Origin: Rickettsiales bacterium
GTDB lineage: Bacteria > Pseudomonadota > Alphaproteobacteria > Methylaequorales > Methylaequoraceae
DNA: 51,958 bases
Direction of reading: 5' to 3'
Assembly: GCA_002689325.1 (NCBI GenBank)
Contig: NZFP01000038.1
Coordinates: forward strand, 1-51,958
Under the pieces are notes generated by a model that was not told the origin of the DNA, did no database searches, and saw only the letters and a list, made by a program, of their open reading frames with translations. Shown piece after piece: positions 33,596 to 45,549 of the stretch. The position numbers were made by a program, and so were the translations under genes. Positions within the stretch are counted from its first letter, which is position 1, and each line of letters begins with the position of its first letter.

Positions 33596-34287
33596 TGCGT
33601 TTATTAGTATTAATTTTTTGCATAATTTCTTGTTCTGAAAATTCATCTCAATACTTCCCCTTAGATAAAATTAAAAAATGGTCCTACAGCGTAGAGATTA
33701 TCCCTGAGGTTGAGAATAAAGCTTTATATAAAAAGACACATCTTTCAATGGGCGAAAAAAAAGTATCACTAAATGATAAAAAGAAAAACCTGTTTCCTAT
33801 TTTAAGGGAAAATGGAACAACACTTTTTTATGAATTCCTTGATGATGGTATTTACAGAGTTGGAAAAAAGTTTCTTAAAGAAAAGAAAATAACAGCCGAA
33901 ACCAAAAGAATGGTTTTACCAGTCCCACTTACACTTGATAAAACCTGGAATGTAGACAGCGAAACTTATTTGATTTTAAGAAAATATCCATATTATGATT
34001 ATAGAGCCACAACCAATTTTAAGCTCAACTATAAAGTTGCTTCAATGAAAGAAACGGTCAATACACCCTCTGGGACTTTTAAGGATTGTATTCTAATTAT
34101 TGGTAACGGAAAAACAAACTTCATTGGAAACAATGAAATAGGATCTATTGGTATAAAGATTTATTCTAAAGAATGGTATTCAAGAACAATTGGGTTAATA
34201 AAGATGGAAAGAATAGAAGAAACTGATACAGATTTATTTGGAACAACAAAAATGGTTCAACTCCTAGAAAGTTACCAAAAATTTTAA
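33595..34287 (+). CDS. Cassette lipoprotein, paralogue of the protein at 5163
   Basis: 230 residues with a short lipoprotein signal (MRLLVLIFCIISC) and Cys 13 as the likely lipidated residue. The mature part begins SENSSQYFPLDKIKKWSYSV and contains SGTFKDCILIIGNGKTNFI and IKIYSKEWYSRTIGLIKMERIEETD. Those segments align with the lipoprotein at 5163-5870, the only paralogue pair of this kind in the window. Function unknown. Its place at the end of the channel/stator set suggests an outer-membrane or periplasmic partner. The ATG overlaps the previous stop by one base and the following permease starts directly after its stop. Confidence 0.7.
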   Translation: MRLLVLIFCIISCSENSSQYFPLDKIKKWSYSVEIIPEVENKALYKKTHLSMGEKKVSLNDKKKNLFPILRENGTTLFYEFLDDGIYRVGKKFLKEKKITAETKRMVLPVPLTLDKTWNVDSETYLILRKYPYYDYRATTNFKLNYKVASMKETVNTPSGTFKDCILIIGNGKTNFIGNNEIGSIGIKIYSKEWYSRTIGLIKMERIEETDTDLFGTTKMVQLLESYQKF

Positions 34288-35298
34288 ATGAATTATTTAA
34301 ATATATTAATATCTTCTGTAGTGGTTTTTTTTTTGCTACACCTTGGTAAATTCATTTTTATACCTTTTTTTTTTTCATTATTTTTTTACGTTATTATCAA
34401 TTCAATTTCAAATGATTTAGTTAATGTTTCAAATAAAATAAACATAAAAATTAATGAGTTTACATCCCATTTTATACTATTCTCAATTTTTATTTTTTTT
34501 GTTTATTTTTTTTTTAAAATTTTAAAAACAAATATCAACAATGTGATTCAAAATATTGATGTTTACCAAAACAATTTAAATCAACTTTCATTTTATTTTT
34601 CAAAAACTCCGGTAAACAATTTCTTCAATGAATCAATGATTTTAGAAAACTTAAATTTAATGAATATTTTTAACTATTTATTAAACATGGTAACAAACTT
34701 TGCAGGAAATTTTTCAATGATAATTTTTTTGCTAATATTTTTAGTAATTGAAAAAAAATATTTAAAGCTAAAAATTGCTAAAATAATAACAAACAAGAGT
34801 AAACTCAAAGTTTTCTCAAATATTAATAGTGACATATATAATTATTTTAGAATAAAAGCTTTGACTAGTTTTTTAACAGGAATTTTGACCTTTGTTATTT
34901 TATTTTTTTTTAATAGTGACTTAGCTATTGCTTTTGGGATTCTTTCTTTTTTTCTCAATTTTATCCCTTACATAGGGTCTTTAATTTCTATATTGTTACC
35001 AGTTACTTTCTCTGTAGTAGACAATTATAATTTCATGTACTCAATTATAATCTTCGCTTTACTTTTTCTAAACCATTTATTGATTGGAAATTTTCTGGAA
35101 AATAAATTAATGAGTAAAGCGCTTAATATAAGCCCAATAGTTCTTTTAATTTTCTTATCAATCATGGGAAAACTTTGGGGAATCTCTGGAATGTTTTTGA
35201 GTGTACCAATTATAGTTGTTTTAATTATCATACTTAATAATTTCAAACATACCAAGAATATTGCTATACTATTATCTGAAAAAGGAAATCTGAAATAA
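34288..35298 (+). CDS. AI-2E/PerM family permease
   Basis: 336 residues, strongly hydrophobic with about seven or eight helices. Family features are ALTSFLTGILTFVILFFFNSDLAIAFGILSFFLNFIPYIGSLISILLP near residues 190-235 (the FxLNFIPYIG motif of PerM/TqsA-like proteins), FLENKLMSKALNISPIVLLIFLSIMGKLWGISGMFLSVPIIVVL near 270-315. Members include the AI-2 exporter TqsA and Na+/H+ antiporter-like PerM; most are uncharacterised. The start abuts the stop of the lipoprotein gene. Substrate unknown; many bacteria without quorum sensing have such genes, so an AI-2 role should not be assumed. Confidence 0.83.
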   Translation: MNYLNILISSVVVFFLLHLGKFIFIPFFFSLFFYVIINSISNDLVNVSNKINIKINEFTSHFILFSIFIFFVYFFFKILKTNINNVIQNIDVYQNNLNQLSFYFSKTPVNNFFNESMILENLNLMNIFNYLLNMVTNFAGNFSMIIFLLIFLVIEKKYLKLKIAKIITNKSKLKVFSNINSDIYNYFRIKALTSFLTGILTFVILFFFNSDLAIAFGILSFFLNFIPYIGSLISILLPVTFSVVDNYNFMYSIIIFALLFLNHLLIGNFLENKLMSKALNISPIVLLIFLSIMGKLWGISGMFLSVPIIVVLIIILNNFKHTKNIAILLSEKGNLK

Positions 35299-35303
35299 AA
35301 ACT

Positions 35304-36401
35304 TTAAAAATTCGTTTTTAATCCTCTATCCATTGATAAAATTAAACCAAAACCTATAAAGTAAGTAATCATAGAAGAACCACCGTATGAAACTAAAGGA
35401 AGGGGGAGTCCAACAACTGGAAGAAGCCCAATAACCATTGACATATTAATCATTGCTGCAAAAAAGAAATTAGAAATCAAACCATACGCAAGAACTCTAT
35501 TAAAAAAATCACGATTAAATTTATTTGCTATGTTATAGGTAGTTGAAGTAATAATAACAATCAGCCCAACTACTGAAAGTGTTCCTAGAAAACCAAATTC
35601 TTCTCCCAACATTGAAAAAATAAAATCTGTATGTTTCTCTGGTAAAAAATCAAGATGAGATTGAGTTCCTTTCATCCAACCTTTACCAAAGACGCCACCT
35701 GAGCCAATTGCAATTTGAGATTGTATAATATGATAACCAGAGCCAAGGGGATCATTTTCAGGGTTAAAAAGTGTTAAAATTCTTTGTTTTTGATAATTCT
35801 TTAACAAAGACCACAAATATGGTGCAATCATTAACATTAAAAAGCCTATAGAAGCAAAGAATTTCCAACTTAAGCCAGCTATAAAAAAAATTAAAAAACA
35901 AATGAAAAGTATAATAGCTGCAGTACCCAAATCAGGTTGTCTTAAAATTAGTCCAACAGGTAAAAGCACAATAAGTATTGGTAAAACTAAAAAAAAATAG
36001 TCACGAGTGTCTTTAATTTTCTTTTCATCAAAAAACTTAGCTAATGACAAAATAATAAAAATTTTCATAAATTCTGAGGGTTGAAAATAAAAACCTGATA
36101 TTTCAATCCACCTTCTTGAACCCTTTCCTATATGACCATAAAAAGATGCCCAAATAAGTAAAATTAAAAAAATTAAATAAAAGTAGAATGCATTCTTTTT
36201 CCAAAACTCCATATCTATGAGAGAAACTATAATCATAATTATTAAACCAAAAAAAACTTTGCTTATATGATTAAAAAAAATATCCATTTCCATTGCTGAT
36301 GTAGCACTATAAATCATTACAATTCCAACAAATGATAAAAAGCTCACCAAAAAGAAATAAAGCCAATTTAAATTCTTTAATTTAATAAAAATTTCATTCA
36401 T
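35304..36401 (-). CDS. rodA: Rod-shape SEDS glycosyltransferase RodA
   Basis: 365 residues, about ten membrane helices. SEDS features: FVGIVMIYSAT near residue 24, GKGSRRWIEISGFYFQPSEFMKI near 92-114, RQPDLGTAAII near 154, GSGYHIIQSQIAIGSGGVFGKGW near 220 and PEKHTDFIFSMLGEEFG near 253, with VGLPLPLVSYGGSSM near 336. RodA polymerises lipid II into glycan strands for side-wall growth and works with PBP2, encoded upstream with a 4-nt overlap. It ends the mre operon, 5 nt from the convergent permease gene. Confidence 0.96.
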   Translation of the reverse strand: MNEIFIKLKNLNWLYFFLVSFLSFVGIVMIYSATSAMEMDIFFNHISKVFFGLIIMIIVSLIDMEFWKKNAFYFYLIFLILLIWASFYGHIGKGSRRWIEISGFYFQPSEFMKIFIILSLAKFFDEKKIKDTRDYFFLVLPILIVLLPVGLILRQPDLGTAAIILFICFLIFFIAGLSWKFFASIGFLMLMIAPYLWSLLKNYQKQRILTLFNPENDPLGSGYHIIQSQIAIGSGGVFGKGWMKGTQSHLDFLPEKHTDFIFSMLGEEFGFLGTLSVVGLIVIITSTTYNIANKFNRDFFNRVLAYGLISNFFFAAMINMSMVIGLLPVVGLPLPLVSYGGSSMITYFIGFGLILSMDRGLKTNF

Positions 36402-38182
36402 GAGACTTTAAAGAAATTTTTTAGAGAGAGTTTAATTATTTTTTTTGCAATTGGTGCAGCCACCTTTGAACCACTACCCATGTGCTCCGCAATTACTGTT
36501 ATTGCATATTTTGGTTTATTAAAAGGAGCAAAACCAGTAAATATTGAATGATCTCTGAGTTTATAAATAATTTCTTCGTTTTTTAAAACACCTAACTCTC
36601 TCTCCTCTTTTGAAATTTTTCTCACTTGAGATGTACCTGTTTTACCAACCAATTTATATTTTCCAGCTATTCTAGAGGAATATGCTGTACCTTCATATTC
36701 ATTCACAACCGAATACATAGCATTCCTAATAAAGGTTAAATTTTTTTTTGAAATCTCTATATTTTCAAAAATATCTTCGGGACTATATGAAATTTTTGGC
36801 TTAATTTTTTTTCCACTTGCTAAAATTGCTGTCATGTTCGTTATTTGTAATGGTGTGGACAACATAAATCCTTGACCAATTACTGTGTTGAGTGTCTCTC
36901 CTTTTTGCCATCTTTCACCTTTATTGTTTACCTTCCACTTTCTATTGGGCATTATACCAATTAGCTCGTTTGGAAAATCTATCTTTGTTGAGACACCTAG
37001 AGAGAATTTTTTAGAAAATTTAGACAATGGATCGATTTTTATTTGTTTGGCAAGGTTATAAAAATAGCAATCACAAGATTTTTTAATTGCTCCTTTTAAA
37101 TTGACAAAGCCATGTCCTTCTTCTTTCCAACAATGAAATTTTCTATTACCAAATTCAATGAAACCCTCACAAAAATATTCTGTCTTAGGATCAAAGCCTA
37201 ATTTTTCTAATACATATAAAGCAGTAATTAGTTTAAATGTTGAACCAGGAGAGTATAAGCCTGCAATACATCTGTTTAGTAGCGGTTTTGATTCGTTACT
37301 GATAAGCGATTTCCATTTTTCTGCAGTTACTCCGTTACTGAACTCATTACTATCAAATGAAGGTGTTGAAAGAAGACAGTTAACTCCTCCGTTTTCACAA
37401 TCAATCATAACAACAGCACCATTTATCTCTTTCATCAAAGAATAAGCATATTCTTGAATTGGAGCGATAAGATTAGTTTTAAGGTTTTCTCCAGGAATAG
37501 CTATTTTTTTGTTTAATTCTTTTTTGATTTTTCCCTTTGAATTAGTTTCAAGTTTAATCCAACCATCTTTTCCTAATAATTTTTTATCAAATAGTTTCTC
37601 GATTCCTGAAATACCAAACTTTAAATTATTCAGCTTTTTATTTTTTAAATCTTTTCTATAGCCAACATATCCAATAACGTGAGAAAAAATAAAGTTGTTT
37701 TTATAAGATCTTGTTCTTTCTTTATTAATAATTAAAAAAGGAAAATTATTTGAAATTAGTTCAAAAGCCTCAAGTTGATTCCATCCTAGGTTCTTTTTCA
37801 TAATTATGAAATCAGATAAATCTTTATTATTTATATTCTCCTTTAAATCTACTAAATCTTTTTCAGAAAATTCAACTACATTACGCAAACTAGAAATATA
37901 TTTATTTATAAGGTTTTCTTTTTCTCTAAAAATATTAAGCTGAAAATCTGGTCTGTTTAAAGCAATGGGGTTATTATAAAGGTCATAAATTATGCCTCTT
38001 TGGGGGTAAAGAATTTTTACTTTTATTCTATTTAAATCAGATAATTTTCCATACTTTAATTTATCAAGAATTTGAAGATGATATAATTTCCCAAAAACAA
38101 TTAAAGTAAATAATGTTTTTAATCCTCCCAAAACAAAAGATCTTTTACGAAGTAACTGAGAATTATCTTTTCTATCAATCAT
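36398..38182 (-). CDS. mrdA: Penicillin-binding protein 2 (elongation-specific transpeptidase)
   Basis: 594 residues. An N-terminal membrane anchor (about 13-33) is followed by the pedestal domain (PQRGIIYDLYNNPIALNRP). The transpeptidase carries all three active-site motifs: SPGSTFKLITALYVL (SxxK Ser), KKSCDCYFYNLA (SxD) and GKTGTSQV (KTG). It cross-links glycan strands made by RodA during rod elongation. It overlaps mreD by 8 nt upstream and rodA by 4 nt downstream, so the operon is tightly coupled. Complete and ordinary for the family. Confidence 0.96.
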   Translation of the reverse strand: MIDRKDNSQLLRKRSFVLGGLKTLFTLIVFGKLYHLQILDKLKYGKLSDLNRIKVKILYPQRGIIYDLYNNPIALNRPDFQLNIFREKENLINKYISSLRNVVEFSEKDLVDLKENINNKDLSDFIIMKKNLGWNQLEAFELISNNFPFLIINKERTRSYKNNFIFSHVIGYVGYRKDLKNKKLNNLKFGISGIEKLFDKKLLGKDGWIKLETNSKGKIKKELNKKIAIPGENLKTNLIAPIQEYAYSLMKEINGAVVMIDCENGGVNCLLSTPSFDSNEFSNGVTAEKWKSLISNESKPLLNRCIAGLYSPGSTFKLITALYVLEKLGFDPKTEYFCEGFIEFGNRKFHCWKEEGHGFVNLKGAIKKSCDCYFYNLAKQIKIDPLSKFSKKFSLGVSTKIDFPNELIGIMPNRKWKVNNKGERWQKGETLNTVIGQGFMLSTPLQITNMTAILASGKKIKPKISYSPEDIFENIEISKKNLTFIRNAMYSVVNEYEGTAYSSRIAGKYKLVGKTGTSQVRKISKEERELGVLKNEEIIYKLRDHSIFTGFAPFNKPKYAITVIAEHMGSGSKVAAPIAKKIIKLSLKNFFKVS

Positions 38183-38672
38183 TTAGTCTTCCAAACATCA
38201 CACTCAATTTTTGTATTAAAGAATAAAAAAGCGGAAACAAAATTATAGATAAAAGAACGCTTATAGAATTTTTAGAGATTGAATAAGAGAAATCTTTTAA
38301 TAAATAATTAATTAAAAAAAGACTCAAAAAATAAAAAAGTAATATAATAGCAAACTTAATCCAAATATTATTTAAATAATTTGTGGCTATAAAACCAATA
38401 TTATTGTTATTCAAATGATACATTGTTAAAAAAAAGAAAGGAGTCACTCCAACAATTCCATCCTTGAGGAAATCGTAGAACAACCCGAAAAAAAGAAGCC
38501 ATAAAGGTCTAAATCTTTCACTATCATGCTGAATCCAACAATAAATAACTGTAAATGTCATTAAAGGTTTTACTAATTCATTGTCATAATAATAAATAGG
38601 GGCTGTTTCTAAATATATAAAAAATATTATAAAAAAAAATGGAAACAGCTTAGTAAAAATTTTATTGATCAT
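38175..38672 (-). CDS. mreD: Rod shape-determining protein MreD
   Basis: 165 residues with about five hydrophobic helices and a few polar residues. The segment ERFRPLWLLFFGLFYDFLKDGIVGVTPFFFLTMYHL near residues 50-85 resembles the best conserved MreD region (LxxGLLxDxLxGxxLGxxxL). Assignment depends on this and on the gene order mreB-mreC-mreD-mrdA. MreD is an inner-membrane scaffold of the elongasome. The sequence is weakly conserved across bacteria, so low likeness is expected. It starts 11 nt after mreC and overlaps mrdA by 8 nt. Confidence 0.85.
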   Translation of the reverse strand: MINKIFTKLFPFFFIIFFIYLETAPIYYYDNELVKPLMTFTVIYCWIQHDSERFRPLWLLFFGLFYDFLKDGIVGVTPFFFLTMYHLNNNNIGFIATNYLNNIWIKFAIILLFYFLSLFLINYLLKDFSYSISKNSISVLLSIILFPLFYSLIQKLSVMFGRLND

Positions 38673-38683
38673 TATATCTTTGA

Positions 38684-39523
38684 TTACTCCAAAATATTTT
38701 TAAAATCAAAAATCAAAACATTAACATAAATTGAGTCAGAAACTTTTGCAAAGGGCTTTACATAAACTTCATTTAATGTTTTGACAATTTTCCCAACTGA
38801 TATTCCTTTCTGAAAATAACCTGCAGCACTCGTCGTTAAAACTAGCTCACCATGTTCTAGTCCAAATGGTTTTTCTATGTGCTTCAAAAAAATTTTTTTT
38901 TCTCCACCTTTAATAAAAAATGATTTTTTAGTTTTTTTTGATATTACTGGAATAACTGAATCTTCATCCAAAATAGAAAGAACTTTAGAGGAATATTTTC
39001 CTAATTCAGTAACTCTTCCAATCATGCCATATTCATTAAAAACAACATCGTTAATTTTCAAACCATCTAATTTACCTACATCTATAAAAAAAGTTAAATC
39101 GTTACTTCTATATGGGTTGATTAGAATTCTAGATGTTATCTTTTTAGCATAATCTTTGTTATCTACATCAAGAAGTTTCTTAAGTCTAAAATTTTCAATT
39201 TCATAAGAATCACTAAGTCTTAATTTCTCTTTCAATATATTGTTTTCAAGATTAAGTTTCTTATTTAATTTTTCTAATTCAGTCAAATTACTTAGGTAAT
39301 AAAGAGAGTTATTTATAAATTCAAATGGAAATGAAATGATTTTAAGGCCAGGTTCACTAAAGGAAATTACATTATATTTAACACTTATGAAAAAGTTATT
39401 TTTTTGAATAGATGAAAAAAAAAAAAAAATACAAACTAAAAAACAAAAAAACATCTCTAAGCCATAGGAATTAATTAGACTTGAGTTAAAACTTCTTGAT
39501 GAAAAGGTGGCCTTTCGCGCCAT
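38684..39523 (-). CDS. mreC: Rod shape-determining protein MreC
   Basis: 279 residues: a membrane helix at about 23-42, a coiled-coil segment at about 75-115 (LNKKLNLENNILKEKLRLSDS), then the beta-domain with RILINPYRSNDLTFFIDVGKLDGLKINDVVFNEYGMIGRV near residue 135-175 and TTSAAGYFQKGISVGKI near 230. MreC links the cytoplasmic MreB filament to the periplasmic wall enzymes and activates PBP2/RodA. It sits 1 nt after mreB and 11 nt before mreD. Length is normal for a minimal alphaproteobacterial MreC without a long Pro-rich tail. Confidence 0.94.
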   Translation of the reverse strand: MARKATFSSRSFNSSLINSYGLEMFFCFLVCIFFFFSSIQKNNFFISVKYNVISFSEPGLKIISFPFEFINNSLYYLSNLTELEKLNKKLNLENNILKEKLRLSDSYEIENFRLKKLLDVDNKDYAKKITSRILINPYRSNDLTFFIDVGKLDGLKINDVVFNEYGMIGRVTELGKYSSKVLSILDEDSVIPVISKKTKKSFFIKGGEKKIFLKHIEKPFGLEHGELVLTTSAAGYFQKGISVGKIVKTLNEVYVKPFAKVSDSIYVNVLIFDFKNILE

Positions 39524-39524
39524 T

Positions 39525-40571
<1,047 letters not shown>

Positions 40572-40611
40572 CTATTACAAAATATTACATTTATTAAAAA
40601 AATCAATTTAA

Positions 40612-42186
40612 TTATATAACATGTTTGTCGATGGTGCTATTTGAAGAACTTAAAATCTTTTTTGAGTCTTTTGCTTTACTTTTCTTGTTAATTAATTTAT
40701 TGAGTCCGTTAATATAGGCTTTACCTGAGGCCACAATAGTGTCTATATCATTTCCTGTTCCAAGAACACTGACACCATCCTCTTCCAACCTAACACTTAC
40801 TTCCGCTTGAGCATCTGTGCCCTTAGTAATTGCATTAACCTGATAAACAGCCAAATGAGCTTTAGTTGTAATCAAACTTTTAATTGCTTTGAATACAGCA
40901 TCTACCGGTCCAGTACCTTCTAACTCTATTTCAAGCGTCTTATTTAAATATTTTAGCTTTACACGCGCTAAAGATCTTTGATTAGAGCCACATTTAATAG
41001 ATATATCTAAAAGATCGATGTGTTTGAGCTTTGATATAGATTGTTGCTCATCAGCTAAGGCAAGTAAGTCCTCCTCAAAAACCTGCTTTTTTTTATCTGC
41101 AAGTTCTTTAAATTTTTTAAATAATAAATTTATTTTATTTTCGCTAAATTCATATCCCAATTCATTTAGTTTTACCTTGAAGGCGTGCCTTCCAGAATGT
41201 TTTCCTAAAACAAGTTCAGATGATGACAATCCTACGGATTCTGGAGTCATAATTTCATAAGTATTTGAATGTTTCAACATACCGTCTTGATGTATTCCTG
41301 ACTCATGTGCAAAGGCATTTTTGCCAACTATTGCTTTATTCGGTTGAACAGAAAAACCAGTTATAGTAGAGACTAGATGAGAAATATTTGTTATTTTTTT
41401 TGTGTCAACATCAGAATAATAAGGAAGACTATCTTTTCTTGTTTTTAAACACATTACAATTTCCTCGAGTGCGGCATTGCCTGCTCTTTCTCCGATACCG
41501 TTTATAGTACACTCAACTTGCCTTGCTCCACCAATAATCGCACTAAGTGAGTTTGAAACCGCAAGACCTAAATCATTATGACAGTGAACAGAAATTATTG
41601 CTTTATCGATATTAGTTACATTATTTTTAATTTTTTTAATTAGTTCTCCAAATTCACTTGGAATTGCATAACCAACAGTATCGGGAATATTTATAGTAGT
41701 AGCGCCAGTTGAAATAGCAACTTCAATTGATTTATACAAAAAGTCAAGATCAGTTCTGGATGCATCTTCAGGTGACCATTCAATATCACTAGTATATTTA
41801 GCGGCTCTTTTGATACTCTTTTTAATTGCATTTATTACCTCGTCTCTGTCCATTTTCAATTTATATTTCATATGTAAATCACTAGTAGATATAAATGTAT
41901 GTATTCTATTTTTTTTAGCTTGCTTTAAGGCTTTACCAGCTGAATCAATATCATTATTATTCGCCCTGGCTAAAGCGCAAACAGTAGAATGTTTACATAT
42001 TTTAGAAATTTTACTGACTGCCTCAAAGTCACCTTCAGAAGCATAGGGAAAACCTGCTTCAATAACATCAACTTTCATTAAATCTAAATTTTTAGCAATT
42101 AATAATTTATCCTCCACAGACATTGATGCTCCTGCAGATTGTTCTCCGTCTCTGAGGGTGGTATCGAAAACTATTATTTTTTCCAT
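40612..42186 (-). CDS. leuA: 2-isopropylmalate synthase
   Basis: 524 residues: a TIM barrel (about 1-280) with FDTTLRDGEQSAGASM, the metal-binding HCHNDLGLAVSNSLSAI near 202 and GERAGNAALEEIVM near 231, and a linker with HESGIHQDGMLK near 300. The C-terminal regulatory domain follows, with GPVDAVFKAIKSL near 430, which binds leucine for feedback inhibition in known enzymes. It condenses acetyl-CoA with 2-oxoisovalerate, first step of leucine synthesis. It follows ilvC by 12 nt, ending the ilv-leu unit, and the C-terminal tail is Ser/Lys-rich. Confidence 0.96.
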   Translation of the reverse strand: MEKIIVFDTTLRDGEQSAGASMSVEDKLLIAKNLDLMKVDVIEAGFPYASEGDFEAVSKISKICKHSTVCALARANNNDIDSAGKALKQAKKNRIHTFISTSDLHMKYKLKMDRDEVINAIKKSIKRAAKYTSDIEWSPEDASRTDLDFLYKSIEVAISTGATTINIPDTVGYAIPSEFGELIKKIKNNVTNIDKAIISVHCHNDLGLAVSNSLSAIIGGARQVECTINGIGERAGNAALEEIVMCLKTRKDSLPYYSDVDTKKITNISHLVSTITGFSVQPNKAIVGKNAFAHESGIHQDGMLKHSNTYEIMTPESVGLSSSELVLGKHSGRHAFKVKLNELGYEFSENKINLLFKKFKELADKKKQVFEEDLLALADEQQSISKLKHIDLLDISIKCGSNQRSLARVKLKYLNKTLEIELEGTGPVDAVFKAIKSLITTKAHLAVYQVNAITKGTDAQAEVSVRLEEDGVSVLGTGNDIDTIVASGKAYINGLNKLINKKSKAKDSKKILSSSNSTIDKHVI

Positions 42187-42198
42187 AAATTAATGATA

Positions 42199-43744
<1,546 letters not shown>

Positions 43745-45502
43745 TTAAACCAAAACCATTCCGTCTTCAGATATCTCACCATCAACTTTATCATCAGGTC
43801 CTAATAACATCTGGTTATGTGTGGAGCCTGAGGGAATCATTGGAAAGCAATTTTCGCCTGGGTCGACTATTATGTCACAAATTACCGAACCATTAATTTT
43901 AATCATTTCTTTAATCAAATCGTCAATTTCGCTTGGTTTATCAGTTCTCAACCCAGTTGCTCCAAATGACTCAGCTAGTTTTACAAAATCAGGTAAAGAA
44001 TCCATATAAGATTCAGATAATCTATTTCCATGCAAGAGTTCTTGCCATTGCCTCACCATTCCCATGTAATGATTATTTAAAATAAAAACCTTTACCGGCA
44101 ATTTGAACTGTTTAATTGTTGACATTTCTTGAATATTCATGAGGATGGAAGCTTCTCCTGCAACATCAATTACCAATGATTTTGGATGGGCTATTTGTAC
44201 TCCCATTGCAGCCGGAAGACCGTAACCCATAGTTCCTAAACCTCCAGATGTCATCCAATGCTTTGGTTTGTTAAAAGTCAGAAATTGTGCTGCCCACATT
44301 TGATGCTGTCCTACTTCTGTGGTGATGTATGGGTTATATTTTTTTGTAAGATGATCTAACCTTTTAAGTGCATGTTGAGGTTTAATAATTTTATCTGAAT
44401 TTTTAAACTTTAAACAATCTTTAGACCTCCATTTATTTATCTGTAACCACCAATTTTTAATTTTTTTTTCTTTAAAAATTATTTTTTTCTCTTCAATTTT
44501 TTTATTTATAATTTGTAAAATTTTTGATAGATCACCTTGAACAGTTAAATCAACATTTACACTTTTGTTAAAAGAAGATGCATCAATATCAAAGTGAACC
44601 TTTTTTGATTTAGGTGAAAAGCCTGAAACTTTACCCGTAATCCTATCATCGAACCTTGCTCCAACACATATCATCAGGTCACAATTATACATAGTCATAT
44701 TAGCCTCATAAGTCCCATGCATTCCTAACATCCCAACACATTGATTATCAGATGTGGGGTAAGCACCAAGACCCATTAATGTTTGAGTACACGGAAAGCC
44801 GGTTGTTTTTATTAATTTAAAAAGGTTTCTTGACGCTACTTCGCCTGAGTTAATAACTCCTCCTCCAACATAAAAAATTGGCTTTTCTGACTTTTTCAAC
44901 AATTCTATAAACTGTTCAATTTGGTTTATATTGGGCTGTAAATTTGGTTTATAGTAAGAAATTATCTTTGTGTTCTTTTTGCCTCCATAAGTTGCTTTAA
45001 AAGTTTGAATATCTTTTGGAATATCAACTAAAACAGGTCCTGGCCTCCCGTTTTTAGCTATAAAAAAAGCCGAATGTATTACATTAGGTAAAATAGAAAC
45101 ATCTTTTACAAGGTAATTATGCTTTGTACAAGGCCTAGTAATACCAACAATATCTGCTTCTTGAAAAGCATCGTTTCCTATCATATGAGTTGGAACTTGT
45201 CCAGAAATACAAACTAAAGGAACTGAATCCATCATCGCATCTGCCAACCCAGTTACTGTGTTAGTTGCACCTGGCCCAGAAGTAACTAATACAACTCCAA
45301 CTTTTCCGGTTGAGCGTGCATAACCCTCTGCTGCATGAACTGCAGCTTGTTCATGTCTTACAAGAATATGTCTAATTTTTTTTTGTTTGAATAATTCATC
45401 ATATATTGGAAGTACAGCACCACCCGGATAACCAAAAATAACATCAACTTTTTCTTCAATTAATGTTTGGATAACAATTTCTGCTCCTGTTATTTTTTTC
45501 AT
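43745..45502 (-). CDS. ilvB: Acetolactate synthase large (catalytic) subunit
   Basis: About 585 residues from ATG 45502 (MKKITGAEIVIQTLIEEKVDVIFGYPGGAVLP); the track's 12 extra residues are hydrophobic and unlike the family. GYPGGAVLPIYDEL and RHEQAAVHAAEGYARSTGKVG hold the TPP-activating Glu; GARFDDRITG marks the FAD/central domain; MTSGGLGTMGYGLPAAMG near residue 425 leads to the TPP Mg2+ site. There the usual GDG/GDA reads VAGEASILMN, with Glu for the metal-binding Asp, a conservative but unusual change, followed by NNHYMGMVRQWQE. It makes acetolactate or acetohydroxybutyrate from pyruvate. First of ilvB-ilvN-ilvC-leuA. Confidence 0.96.
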   Translation of the reverse strand: MKKITGAEIVIQTLIEEKVDVIFGYPGGAVLPIYDELFKQKKIRHILVRHEQAAVHAAEGYARSTGKVGVVLVTSGPGATNTVTGLADAMMDSVPLVCISGQVPTHMIGNDAFQEADIVGITRPCTKHNYLVKDVSILPNVIHSAFFIAKNGRPGPVLVDIPKDIQTFKATYGGKKNTKIISYYKPNLQPNINQIEQFIELLKKSEKPIFYVGGGVINSGEVASRNLFKLIKTTGFPCTQTLMGLGAYPTSDNQCVGMLGMHGTYEANMTMYNCDLMICVGARFDDRITGKVSGFSPKSKKVHFDIDASSFNKSVNVDLTVQGDLSKILQIINKKIEEKKIIFKEKKIKNWWLQINKWRSKDCLKFKNSDKIIKPQHALKRLDHLTKKYNPYITTEVGQHQMWAAQFLTFNKPKHWMTSGGLGTMGYGLPAAMGVQIAHPKSLVIDVAGEASILMNIQEMSTIKQFKLPVKVFILNNHYMGMVRQWQELLHGNRLSESYMDSLPDFVKLAESFGATGLRTDKPSEIDDLIKEMIKINGSVICDIIVDPGENCFPMIPSGSTHNQMLLGPDDKVDGEISEDGMVLV

Positions 45503-45549
45503 AATTATTAAAGTAAACCAAAAAAAATAATTACTCAACTAGGCATAAA

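Noticed and set aside
31760-34287. Zorya-type anti-phage system
   Set aside because: Only the channel/stator likeness fits; no helicase, nuclease or OmpA-domain ZorB is present and no defence genes flank it.
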